A stretch of DNA of 64,000 nt, taken from assembly GCF_003264365.1 (NCBI RefSeq), contig NZ_PYAK01000014.1, positions 1-64,000 on the forward strand, written 5' to 3'. Below are positions 27,132 through 34,422 of this stretch, in pieces (the stretch's first letter is position 1; each line of letters opens with the position of its first letter). The position numbers and the translations under genes are program-made. The stretch is from Micromonospora noduli (lineage in GTDB: Bacteria; Actinomycetota; Actinomycetes; Mycobacteriales; Micromonosporaceae). The notes beneath the pieces were generated by a model. It saw only the letters and a list, made by a program, of their open reading frames with translations, made no database searches and was not told the DNA's origin.

Positions 27132-28427
27132 TTACTTCGCGTTTGCCTGACCGTCCTCGGCCTCACCGTCGATGTCCGGTGCGGCAACGGCCGCAGGGTC
27201 GCCGGCAGGCCGACTCGGGACCGTTATCCGCCGACGCACCCGGCGCAGCGCGTCGTGCCAGTTGGGCGTGTCGCGGGTGTCGTCAAAGGCCTGAGCGATC
27301 ACGACGTCGGTCGAGGAGTGCGCCAGGATCGAGATGACGATCGTGAGCGCGACCAGGTGGAAGATCTCGTCGGCTGCGGCGATGCCAGACTCGATTACCA
27401 GCAGGCCGTAGACCACCGAGGCGAAGCCCTTGGGCCCGAACCACATGGCGGCCGCCTGCTCCCGCAGGCTCAGCCCTGAGCGCAGGAACGAGATCCACAG
27501 TGCGATCGGACGGGCGACCACGATGGCCAGAACGGCGAAGACCCAACCGGTCCAGGAGATGTCGCCGAGGAACTCCACCGAGATCAGGGCACCGAACACC
27601 AGCAGCGCCCCCAGCTTGAGCAATTCGGCGATGTTCTCCCCGAAATGCTCGAACGCCGCACGTTCGCGGGGCCCGAAGGTCGCGACAGTGATACCGGCAG
27701 CGAACGCGGCAAGGAACAGATTACCGTGGGTAGCCTTGCCGAGCGCCAGCACCAGCAGCCCGATCGCGACCCCGTTCAGCGGCGCGTACGCCGCCGAGGC
27801 AGCGAAGAAGCGTGTTCGCTCCAGCGCGAGCGCCGCCAGCGGCACCAGCACCCCGATCGCCAGGCCGACGGCCAGTTCAGTGGTCAACTCACCCAGGTGC
27901 AGGTTGTCGGAGCCGGCCGCGACCGCGAGCAGCACCACCACGAACGGCAGCGCTAGTCCGTCGTTCACCCCGGACTCGACGTTGAGGAGGTGCCGCAGCC
28001 GCGCGGGCACCTTGTCGTTGCCGACCAACGCGGCCGCGAACACCGGATCCGTGGGCGCCAGGATCGCCCCGATCAGGAGGGCTTCCGCCCAGCCCAACCC
28101 AGCCACGTAATGCGCCAGTACTGCGGTCACCAGCAGCGTCAGCGGCAGGCCCCAGCCCAACGCCCGGCCGGGCAGCCGCCACGCGCTGCGCAGGTCCGCC
28201 CAGCCCACGCGCATCCCGTCGGTGAACAGCACCGCGAACAGCGCCAATTCGGCCAGTTGAGCCACGATCGGTGAGTCGGCCTGCAGGTGCAACACCCCGG
28301 TGGTGTCCTCGCCAAGGACGAACCCGGCGACCAGGAACAACGCCGCCGTGGACAGGATCGTCCGGTGCGCGAGCGCCGACACGAGCACGGCGGCGAGCAG
28401 GACAGCGGCGAAGCAGAGGAGCAGCAC
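27132..28427 (-). CDS. CPA1-family Na+/H+ antiporter
   Basis: About 431 residues with twelve or more helices. GAILAPTDPVFAAALVGNDKVPARLRHLLNVESGVNDGLALP contains the TDP motif and the Asn-Asp pair typical of electroneutral CPA1 exchangers. The GTG at 28425-28427 is chosen because CGGAGG lies 6 nt upstream and the first membrane helix (LLLCFAAVLLAAVLVSAL) starts immediately. Longer upstream readings run through the conserved leader motif. A hydrophilic C-terminal tail (about 60 residues) follows the last helix. It is convergent with the ABC operon and probably exchanges Na+ or K+ for H+. Confidence 0.88.
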   Translation of the reverse strand: MLLLCFAAVLLAAVLVSALAHRTILSTAALFLVAGFVLGEDTTGVLHLQADSPIVAQLAELALFAVLFTDGMRVGWADLRSAWRLPGRALGWGLPLTLLVTAVLAHYVAGLGWAEALLIGAILAPTDPVFAAALVGNDKVPARLRHLLNVESGVNDGLALPFVVVLLAVAAGSDNLHLGELTTELAVGLAIGVLVPLAALALERTRFFAASAAYAPLNGVAIGLLVLALGKATHGNLFLAAFAAGITVATFGPRERAAFEHFGENIAELLKLGALLVFGALISVEFLGDISWTGWVFAVLAIVVARPIALWISFLRSGLSLREQAAAMWFGPKGFASVVYGLLVIESGIAAADEIFHLVALTIVISILAHSSTDVVIAQAFDDTRDTPNWHDALRRVRRRITVPSRPAGDPAAVAAPDIDGEAEDGQANAK

Positions 28428-28460
28428 AGGAAACCTCCGGGGCGCAGGGTTCAACACGGT

Positions 28461-28481
28461 GCCGACCAGACTTCCCGGCGC
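28461..28481 (-). promoter_or_regulatory. Shared leader motif, copy C (before CPA1 antiporter)
   Basis: On the minus strand it contains GCCGGGAAGTCTGGTCGGC, identical to copy B. It ends 33 nt before the GTG start at 28427. A TATGAT -10-like box lies at 28498-28503, 16 nt upstream of the motif. Confidence 0.7.
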
Positions 28482-28503
28482 TCCACAGACCTCGCAGATC
28501 ATA

Positions 28504-29051
28504 ACGGCCCGCCGACGGTGCCGTTCTCGGCGTTCGGGAACGCAACGGCTGTGGCCGGGACGCTCGGCGGCCTCACCGACGGCGGCGATCAGGCCCAGCA
28601 CGACAACGGCATCCAGCGCGGCCGGAGGCGGTGGCCGTCGCGCCAGGTGAACCGTCCGGACCTCGCCACTCTTCCGGCTGGGCTTGCCCCGCACCAGGGC
28701 GTTTCCCGAGATTCCGCCGCAGGCGGCTGCCTATGGTTGAACCAGCGCAACGGACATCAAGCGGCTGTGACGGCAAGACGGTCTGGGCTCAGATCAATGG
28801 CGCCCGTGCATGACCCCCAGGGCTTCCAAATCGCCGGGGTCGCGAGGGCCAGACGTGACCTCGCAGCCAACGGCGTGCAGTGGTACCGCAGCGCGGCTAC
28901 ACGTCAATAAACGACATCCACCACACGCAGCCGGGAGGTTGAGGGCAGCCGGCCCGATAGTCGTCATCAGACCGGCCCGCCCTCACCAGCGGCCACCGGC
29001 ATGTGCTGCGGCCGGGGCACCCACCGTCAACGGCGTCCGTTGGACCGACTG
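28504..29051. other. Intergenic region, no gene recognised
   Basis: About 550 bp between the antiporter promoter and the BON gene. Several open frames exist on both strands but none shows a family motif or good coding character. Apart from the TATGAT box at its left boundary I see no regulatory element. Confidence 0.5.
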
Positions 29052-29330
29052 TTACCGCTCCAGCGGGCGTAGCCGGTTGTTGACGTCGTGCACTCCCGCA
29101 GTGCTCCAGGCGCGGGCGTGGGCCTCGCTGCTCACGTCGGCGCACGTGACCACACCGTCCAGGATGACCACGCGGTTCTGCACTTCGATGCAGATGCGTT
29201 CGTGACGCAATCGGGGATCGCGCTGCATGCTCTCCAGCAGCCGGCAGGCCAGCTGGGCATCCGCAGAGGCCGGCTGGACCTGGATCAGCGATGGAAAATC
29301 GTCGGGCAGAAACCAGGGGACGTAGGTCAT
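29052..29330 (-). CDS. BON-domain protein (paralogue)
   Basis: A 92-residue soluble protein: MTYVPWFLPDDFPS, then a BON-like domain with ICIEVQNRVVILDGVVTCADVSSEAHARAWSTAGVHDVNNRLRP. It shares its N-terminal pattern and the VQNRVVIL block with the BON protein at 19553-19852. The ATG at 29328-29330 has GAGGAAA upstream. It follows a PRC-barrel gene on the same strand with an 80-bp gap and may be co-transcribed. The role is probably general stress, by family and context. Confidence 0.75.
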   Translation of the reverse strand: MTYVPWFLPDDFPSLIQVQPASADAQLACRLLESMQRDPRLRHERICIEVQNRVVILDGVVTCADVSSEAHARAWSTAGVHDVNNRLRPLER

Positions 29331-29409
29331 GACGTTTCCTCACAGGTGTTTCGGTGTTTCGGCCGTGTCCAGCCGCCGAAACACCGGTCGGTCGCGGGCA
29401 CCCGGAAAC

Positions 29410-29838
29410 TCAGCGTCGGGTCGGGGGCACCGGGTACGGCGCAGCAACCCCACGCGGGCTGAAGAACGGGGCGTAGCCGTAGTACCAGTACACGTCCTCG
29501 TAGTAGCCGGCCTCCTCGACGACCTCCGGGTCGTACGTTGGGGCCTGCTCGATCTTCTCCCGGGTCAGGTCGACCCGCACGGTGTCGTCGGTGACGTCGC
29601 TGACCGCCTCGACGGGGAGGAAGGTGGCGGTGGCGCCGATGCCGAGAATTCCTCCGTGCTCGACACGCAGGAACCGCACCTTGTGCTCCTCGCGATCGAT
29701 CAGCAGGTCATCAACCTTGCCCAGGTCGTCACCGTCGACGTCGAGGACGCGCCGGCCGCGCACGTCGTGCTCGGCCTCCGCGATCGTCTGCCCGGAGTCA
29801 CTGAGCTTGACCAGAATCGCCGTCGTATCGTGTGGCAT
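29410..29838 (-). CDS. PRC-barrel domain protein
   Basis: A 142-residue protein from the ATG at 29836-29838 with GGAAGGAGC upstream. A PRC-barrel fold is seen at residues 25-90 (VRGRRVLDVDGDDLGKVDDLLIDREEHKVRFLRVEHGG, ATATFLPVEAVSDV). An aromatic tail (YYEDVYWYYGYAPFF) follows, of the type often found in such stress proteins. PRC domains act as assembly or RNA-processing modules; the exact role here is unknown. It lies just after the proX terminator and before the BON gene. Confidence 0.8.
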   Translation of the reverse strand: MPHDTTAILVKLSDSGQTIAEAEHDVRGRRVLDVDGDDLGKVDDLLIDREEHKVRFLRVEHGGILGIGATATFLPVEAVSDVTDDTVRVDLTREKIEQAPTYDPEVVEEAGYYEDVYWYYGYAPFFSPRGVAAPYPVPPTRR

Positions 29839-29989
29839 GAGCTGCTCCTTCCGTAGCGTCTGATTCTTATTCGCTACCCAAGGGACGGCCGGGACTAGAC
29901 GACGAAACGATGACGGTTGCTGCCCACTTTCGTGACGGCTCGCCGTGCCCGTTCGTGACGGGCCGTCGAGCGACTGGCGGAGACGACGA

Positions 29990-30016
29990 GGGGCCCCGCC
30001 GAACCGGCGGGGCCCC
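29990..30016 (-). terminator. Terminator of the proVWX operon
   Basis: GGGGCCCCGCC, a GAACC loop and GGCGGGGCCCC form a perfect 11-bp stem 16 bp after the proX stop on the minus strand. No U-tract follows. Confidence 0.8.
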
Positions 30017-30031
30017 ACGAGTCATGCGGTT

Positions 30032-30916
30032 TCAGGAGAGCGTGTTGGGAAAGTCCGGGTTGGCCTTCAGCCACTCCTCGACGGCCTTCTCCTCGTCGCC
30101 CTTGTGGGTGTTGAACATCAGGTCCTCCAGGGACGCGAGCTGCTCACCGTCCATCTTGAACTTCTTCAGCATTGCGGTGACCTCGGGGAAGTCCTTGCCG
30201 AAGCCGGTGCGGGCGAGTGTGTTGATCTGCTCGGCCTGGCCGAGGGTGCCCTTGGGGTCGGCGAGGTCCTTCAACTCGTACTTGGCGTAGGCCCAGTGCG
30301 GGTGCCAGAGGGTGACAACGATCGGCTTCTTGTCGGCGATCGCGCCGTCCAAGGCGGCCAGCATCGCCGGGGTGGAGGAGGTCTTCAGCTTCAGCTTGCC
30401 GTCCAGGCCGTACTCGGGGATGACCTTCTCCTGGGTGGCCTTGGTCAGACCTGCACCCGGCTCGATCCCGATGATTTCCCCGTCGAAGCTGGCGGCCTTG
30501 CCGGCCAGGTCAGCCAGCGAGTTGATGCCCTCGACGTACTTCGGCACGGCGATGCTCAGGCTGGCGTCGTCGTACCAGACGCCGAGCTTTTCCAGCTTGT
30601 CGCCGTACTTCTCCAGGTAGGAGGCGTGCGTCTGGGGTAACCAGCTGTCCAGGAACAGGTCGATGTCGCCGTTGGCGAGACCGCCGTAGACGAGACCGGC
30701 CTCCAGGTTCTTGAGTTCGACCTCGTAGCCCTTGTCCTGCAGGATGTCCTGCCACAGGTGGGAGGCCGCGATCGCCTCGTCCCAGGCCATGTAACCAATG
30801 GTGATCTTCTTGCCGTTGTCGGACGCGTCGTCCTGCTCACTGCAGGCGGCAGCACCACCGAGAGCCAGGGTGGCGGTCACCGTGAGCGCGAGAGCGCGCT
30901 TCAGTGTCGTGAACAA
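30032..30916 (-). CDS. proX: Glycine betaine/proline-type substrate-binding lipoprotein
   Basis: A 294-residue periplasmic-binding-type lipoprotein. The signal peptide (LKRALALTVTATLALGGAAAC) ends in a lipobox Cys at about residue 25. The mature part is an OpuAC/ProX-like domain (ITIGYMAWDEAIAASHLWQDIL, DIDLFLDSWLPQTH, GIEPGAGLTKATQEKVIPEYGL, VVTLWHPHWAYAKYELKDL). The Trp and Tyr residues in these blocks form the aromatic cage for quaternary amines. The start is a TTG at 30914-30916 with GGAAGGA 8 nt upstream; no ATG or GTG fits. It is the last gene of a proV-proW-proX operon for osmoprotectant uptake. Confidence 0.9.
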   Translation of the reverse strand: MFTTLKRALALTVTATLALGGAAACSEQDDASDNGKKITIGYMAWDEAIAASHLWQDILQDKGYEVELKNLEAGLVYGGLANGDIDLFLDSWLPQTHASYLEKYGDKLEKLGVWYDDASLSIAVPKYVEGINSLADLAGKAASFDGEIIGIEPGAGLTKATQEKVIPEYGLDGKLKLKTSSTPAMLAALDGAIADKKPIVVTLWHPHWAYAKYELKDLADPKGTLGQAEQINTLARTGFGKDFPEVTAMLKKFKMDGEQLASLEDLMFNTHKGDEEKAVEEWLKANPDFPNTLS

Positions 30917-30995
30917 AAGGGTTGTCCTTCCTCTTTCGGGTATGCCGGCTGACCCCGCGTAGGCGGGAAAGGGGATTGCCGGCGGAGAGCGACGG

Positions 30996-31889
30996 TCAGG
31001 CGGCCTGCCGCGCGAGGCGTTGCGCCCGGGCGGACGGGAAACGGTCGCCCGCCGAGTCGGTGAGGCGGTCGAGTACCACGGCGAGGATCACGACGGCGAT
31101 CCCACCTTCGAAGCCGCTGCCCACCTCCACCTGGGACAACGCGAACATGATCACGTCGCCGAGGCCGCCGGCGCCCACCATGCCGGCGATAACCACCATG
31201 GACAGGGCCAGCATGATGACCTGGTTGACGCCGGTCATGATCGTGGGCAGTGCCAGCGGCAGCTTGGTCCGCAGCAGCACCATCCACGGCGGCGCACCGA
31301 AGGACTCGGCGGCCTGGACGATTTCCTTGTCGACCTGACGCAGACCCAACTCAGTCAGGCGGACGCCGGGCGGCATGCTGAAAACCAGGGTGGCCAGCAC
31401 GCCCGGCACGGTGCCGATGCCGAAGAAGAAGATCGCCGGAATGAGGTACACGAACGCGGGCATGGTCTGCATCAGGTCCAGCACCGGCCGGGCCACCGCG
31501 GAGGCCCGCTTGTTCTCGGCGACGAGCACACCCAGCGGGACAGCCATCAGCAACGCCAGGGTGCTGGCCACGAGCACCTGCGCGAGCGTGCTCATGGTCT
31601 CCTCCCAGTACGGCATTCCGGCCACCAGGCCGAGGCCGACCGCGGTACCGAGGGCGAACTTCCACCCGCGCAGCCACCAGCCGAGCCCGGCGAGCACCAG
31701 AACGACCACCACGGCCGGTACGCCGGTGAGCAGGTCGTTGAGCGGTCGCACCAACGCCTCGACCACCGCGGCGACACCGTCGAAGAACGGGCCGAGGGCG
31801 CCGGTGGCCCAGTCGACGGCGGACTCGGTCCAGGCGCCCAGCGGCACCCGGGGCAGCCAACTGTCCAGCGGCGACTGCGTCAGGCTCAT
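30996..31889 (-). CDS. proW: Glycine betaine/proline-type ABC permease
   Basis: A 297-residue permease with about seven helices. The binding-protein-dependent transport signature is visible (AAESFGAPPWMVLLRTKLPLALPTIMTGVNQVIMLALSMVVIAGMVGAGGLG). The N-terminal 90 residues include an extracellular part typical of ProW. The ATG overlaps the ProV stop (ATGA), and 79 bp separates it from proX. It forms the membrane channel for the osmoprotectant importer. Confidence 0.9.
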   Translation of the reverse strand: MSLTQSPLDSWLPRVPLGAWTESAVDWATGALGPFFDGVAAVVEALVRPLNDLLTGVPAVVVVLVLAGLGWWLRGWKFALGTAVGLGLVAGMPYWEETMSTLAQVLVASTLALLMAVPLGVLVAENKRASAVARPVLDLMQTMPAFVYLIPAIFFFGIGTVPGVLATLVFSMPPGVRLTELGLRQVDKEIVQAAESFGAPPWMVLLRTKLPLALPTIMTGVNQVIMLALSMVVIAGMVGAGGLGDVIMFALSQVEVGSGFEGGIAVVILAVVLDRLTDSAGDRFPSARAQRLARQAA

Positions 31890-33133
31890 GCCGGCTCTCC
31901 CTTCGTTCCGACCAGGTCCACCTGGTCCTGGCCCTGTGTCGGCTCGTCCGGGGTCGCGGCGGCCAGCGCACTGAGCAGGGTGATCCGGGGAATCACCCCG
32001 ATCAGCCGGTCGCGCTCGTCGAGAACGGCCACCGGGTGCTGACTCTCCGCGCAGTCGGCGAAGAGGTCGGCCACCGAGGTGTCCGCGGTGACAGTGCGGA
32101 CCCGCTCGGTCGACACGTAACCGTCGAGGTGGGGACGGGCCTCGCGGAGCGCCCGCAACACCTCGTCCTCAGTGACCGTGCCGAGGAACTTTTTCATCGG
32201 ACCGGTCACGTAGACCACCGAGGTTTGGCTTTCCCGCAACGCCTTGGCGGCGACCCGGGGGCCGGCGTTGACGTCCAGCACCTGCTGGGGCTTCTCCATC
32301 ACCGACGCGGCGGTGAGGATCCGGGTCCGGTCGACGTCGGCGACGAACTGCGCCACGTAGTCGTTGGCCGGGTCGGTCAGGATCTCCTCGGCGGTGCCGA
32401 TCTGAACGATCCGACCGTCCCGCATCACCGCGATACGGTCGCCGAGCCGCATGGCCTCGTTCAGGTCGTGCGTGATGAAGATGATCGTCTTGCCAAGTTC
32501 GGCCTGCAGCTCCAGGAGCTGGTCCTGAATCTCCCGGCGGATCAGCGGGTCCAGCGCCGAGAACGCCTCGTCCATCAGCAGGATCTCGGTTCCGGCCGCG
32601 AGCGCTCGGGCCAACCCGACTCGCTGCCGCATGCCGCCGGAAAGATCGTGGGGCAGGTTGTCCGCCCACTCCGTCAGGCCCACCATGCGCAGCGCGTCCA
32701 TGGCCCGCTCACGTCGCTCGGCCTTGGGCAGCCCAGCGACCTCCAGCGCGTACCCGGCGTTCTCCAGCACCGTCCGATGCGGCATGAGCGCGAAGTGCTG
32801 GAACACCATGCTGATCTTCTCGCGGCGTAGCTTGCGCAGCGCCGCCGGCTTGAGCGTGGTCAACTCGACCCCATCGACGCGCACGCTTCCCCTGGTGGGC
32901 TGCAGCAGGCCGTTGAGCATCCGGATCAGGGTCGACTTTCCGGAACCGGAGAGGCCCATGACGACGAAGATCTCGCCGGGGCGTACCTCGAAGTTCGCAT
33001 CGATAACCGCGGCCGTGGCCGGCAGCCCGGCGAGCGCCTCGGCGCGGGGCTTGCCGTCCGCCAGGCGTCGTACCGCTTCGTCAGCCCGGTTGCCGAAAAT
33101 CTTGTAGAGCGACTGCACTATGAGCGCGGACAC
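31886..33133 (-). CDS. proV: Glycine betaine/proline-type ABC ATPase with CBS pair
   Basis: A 415-residue ATPase from the GTG at 33131-33133, with GAGAGGGGG upstream. The N-terminal extension (IFGNRADEAVRRLADGKPRAE) is the ProV/OpuAA type. Walker A is GLSGSGKST, signature LSGGMRQRVGLARAL, Walker B ILLMDEAFSALDP. The C-terminal 130 residues form two CBS domains (TSVVYVTGPMKKFLG, ESQHPVAVLDERDRLIGVIPRITLL), which sense ionic strength or nucleotides in OpuA. A 630-bp gene-free region upstream probably holds the osmoregulated promoter. Confidence 0.92.
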   Translation of the reverse strand: MSALIVQSLYKIFGNRADEAVRRLADGKPRAEALAGLPATAAVIDANFEVRPGEIFVVMGLSGSGKSTLIRMLNGLLQPTRGSVRVDGVELTTLKPAALRKLRREKISMVFQHFALMPHRTVLENAGYALEVAGLPKAERRERAMDALRMVGLTEWADNLPHDLSGGMRQRVGLARALAAGTEILLMDEAFSALDPLIRREIQDQLLELQAELGKTIIFITHDLNEAMRLGDRIAVMRDGRIVQIGTAEEILTDPANDYVAQFVADVDRTRILTAASVMEKPQQVLDVNAGPRVAAKALRESQTSVVYVTGPMKKFLGTVTEDEVLRALREARPHLDGYVSTERVRTVTADTSVADLFADCAESQHPVAVLDERDRLIGVIPRITLLSALAAATPDEPTQGQDQVDLVGTKGEPA

Positions 33134-33762
33134 GATCCCCCTCTCGACGGAAACCGGCTGGTGTATCGCATCACCGGCGCCATCTTCGCGTCTCTTCGTC
33201 GATATCAACATCGATCACATTCCGCGGGTCACATAGGCCCGGCGGCGAAACCTACCGACGGTCTCGCCACAAATCCAGTCGGCACCGCAGGGTTGTGGAT
33301 ATGCACACAAAAATTTGCGAGTACCGGTGCCGGACTGGTCGTCCGGGGGATGTTGCGCAACCCATCGCCCACAGCGGTCAGACCGGGCAGGATTGATGCA
33401 GCCTGCGTCGATCGTCCCGCTGGAACGCCTCCCACCGGCGGATCGGCGCTCGACCGGGGAGAGCAGTTCCAGAATTTGTTGGGGTTGATAGAGAACTGTC
33501 ATACAACTGTCATATTCCATCATGGGTCGATCGCGTAATCTCATCTTCGGCGCAGTGCCGCAGCTTCCGATTTCGGCCGGCTTCGAAGACACCATCTCCA
33601 TTCAGCCGACACCCCAAATCGTCGTGACAAGCGATCAGGCAGGCGTGGGGTTACGTGATCGGTGCGCCCTCTTACCACGGTCTCCCCTTAGCGACTCACC
33701 GAGGCGTCGGTATTCTTGATCGGGCACTGCCGACACCATTGCCCGTCAGCTGAGGGGGAACC
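33134..33762. other. Intergenic region upstream of proV
   Basis: About 630 bp, less GC-rich than its surroundings. It holds the promoter region of proVWX on the minus strand and, at 33494-33515, an 11-bp tandem direct repeat that looks like a response-regulator site. Open frames here (for example about 128 codons on the minus strand) lack family character. Confidence 0.6.
33494..33515. promoter_or_regulatory. 11-bp tandem repeat, response-regulator-like site
   Basis: Two 11-bp units, AACTGTCATAC and AACTGTCATAT, are directly adjacent. This gives GTCAT-N6-GTCAT, with the same period and the same ACTGTCA core as the GTCAC-N6-GTCAC box at 17671-17686. It could be a second target of the AfsQ1/MtrA-like regulator or of another OmpR-type regulator. 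It lies about 360 bp from proV and 250 bp from the acyl-CoA dehydrogenase remnant. Confidence 0.5.
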
Positions 33763-34167
33763 GTGCCCGATCAGATCGACCTCGCTCGCCTGCGGGACGT
33801 GCTCGACGGACCGTGGGCCGCAGTCCGCAACGCGCACCGGGAGCACCTCGACGCGCGTTTCCTCCCGGTCTACGGCGAGACCGGTGACCAGGCACGGGAG
33901 CAGATCACCCGGTTGCTCACCGAACTCCCCGCCGAGCTCGGTATGGCGTCGGCCTTCCCCACCGAGTACGGCGGCAGCTCCGACGTCGGCGGCTCGATCA
34001 TCGCCAGCGAGATGCTGGCGCAGGTAGACCTGTCACTGATGGTCAAGGCAGACACCGCCGACCCTGCGGTTCGAGCGCTGCTGTCCCGGGTCTGTGACCT
34101 GTAAGCGCTCAGCATCATCGAGACCAACAAGGGCTGGTTCCTGGAACACAACCGGCATGACCGGTGA
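33763..34167 (+). pseudogene. Acyl-CoA dehydrogenase/oxidase remnant with internal deletion
   Basis: The first 100 codons read as an acyl-CoA dehydrogenase N-terminus (AREQITRLLTELPAELGMASAFPTEYGGSSDVGGSIIASEMLAQVDLSLMVKA). The frame then jumps to RVCDL, a TAA, and ALSIIETNKGWFLEHNRHDR, which matches the C-terminal region of the same family (usual form VCDLYALS). Several hundred codons, including the flavin-binding core, are therefore deleted, and the Tyr codon has become TAA. The product cannot be functional. A hairpin follows at 34163-34190. Confidence 0.7.
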
Positions 34168-34190
34168 CGGTATGACGAATAACCGTCACC
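34163..34190. terminator. Hairpin after the acyl-CoA dehydrogenase remnant
   Basis: GGTGACGGT and ACCGTCACC form a perfect 9-bp stem with a 10-nt loop at the end of the remnant. It may be the terminator of the former gene. Confidence 0.4.
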
Positions 34191-34422
34191 GCGAAGCTCG
34201 CCCGGCGGTGGTCACCGAGAGTAGCGCCAGGCGCGGTGTCGGACGGGTTTCGGCGTGGTCAAGCATCCTTGACCACCGCTACGTCTACGTCGCACATATG
34301 AGACGTACCGGTATCCGATGATCGACACGAGTTGTGCTCAGCTAGTGCTGCGCGTTCACGACGCCGTCCCGATCGGCGGATAGCAAGCCAATCCGCCTGT
34401 GGGCCTGGGCTGTCAGCCCCAG

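Noticed and set aside
28287..28910. 207-codon plus-strand frame over the antiporter start
   Set aside because: No family features, antisense to the antiporter N-terminus and leader; no ribosome site.
33215..33601. 128-codon minus-strand frame upstream of proV
   Set aside because: No homology-like blocks and no ribosome site; it covers the direct repeat that looks regulatory.
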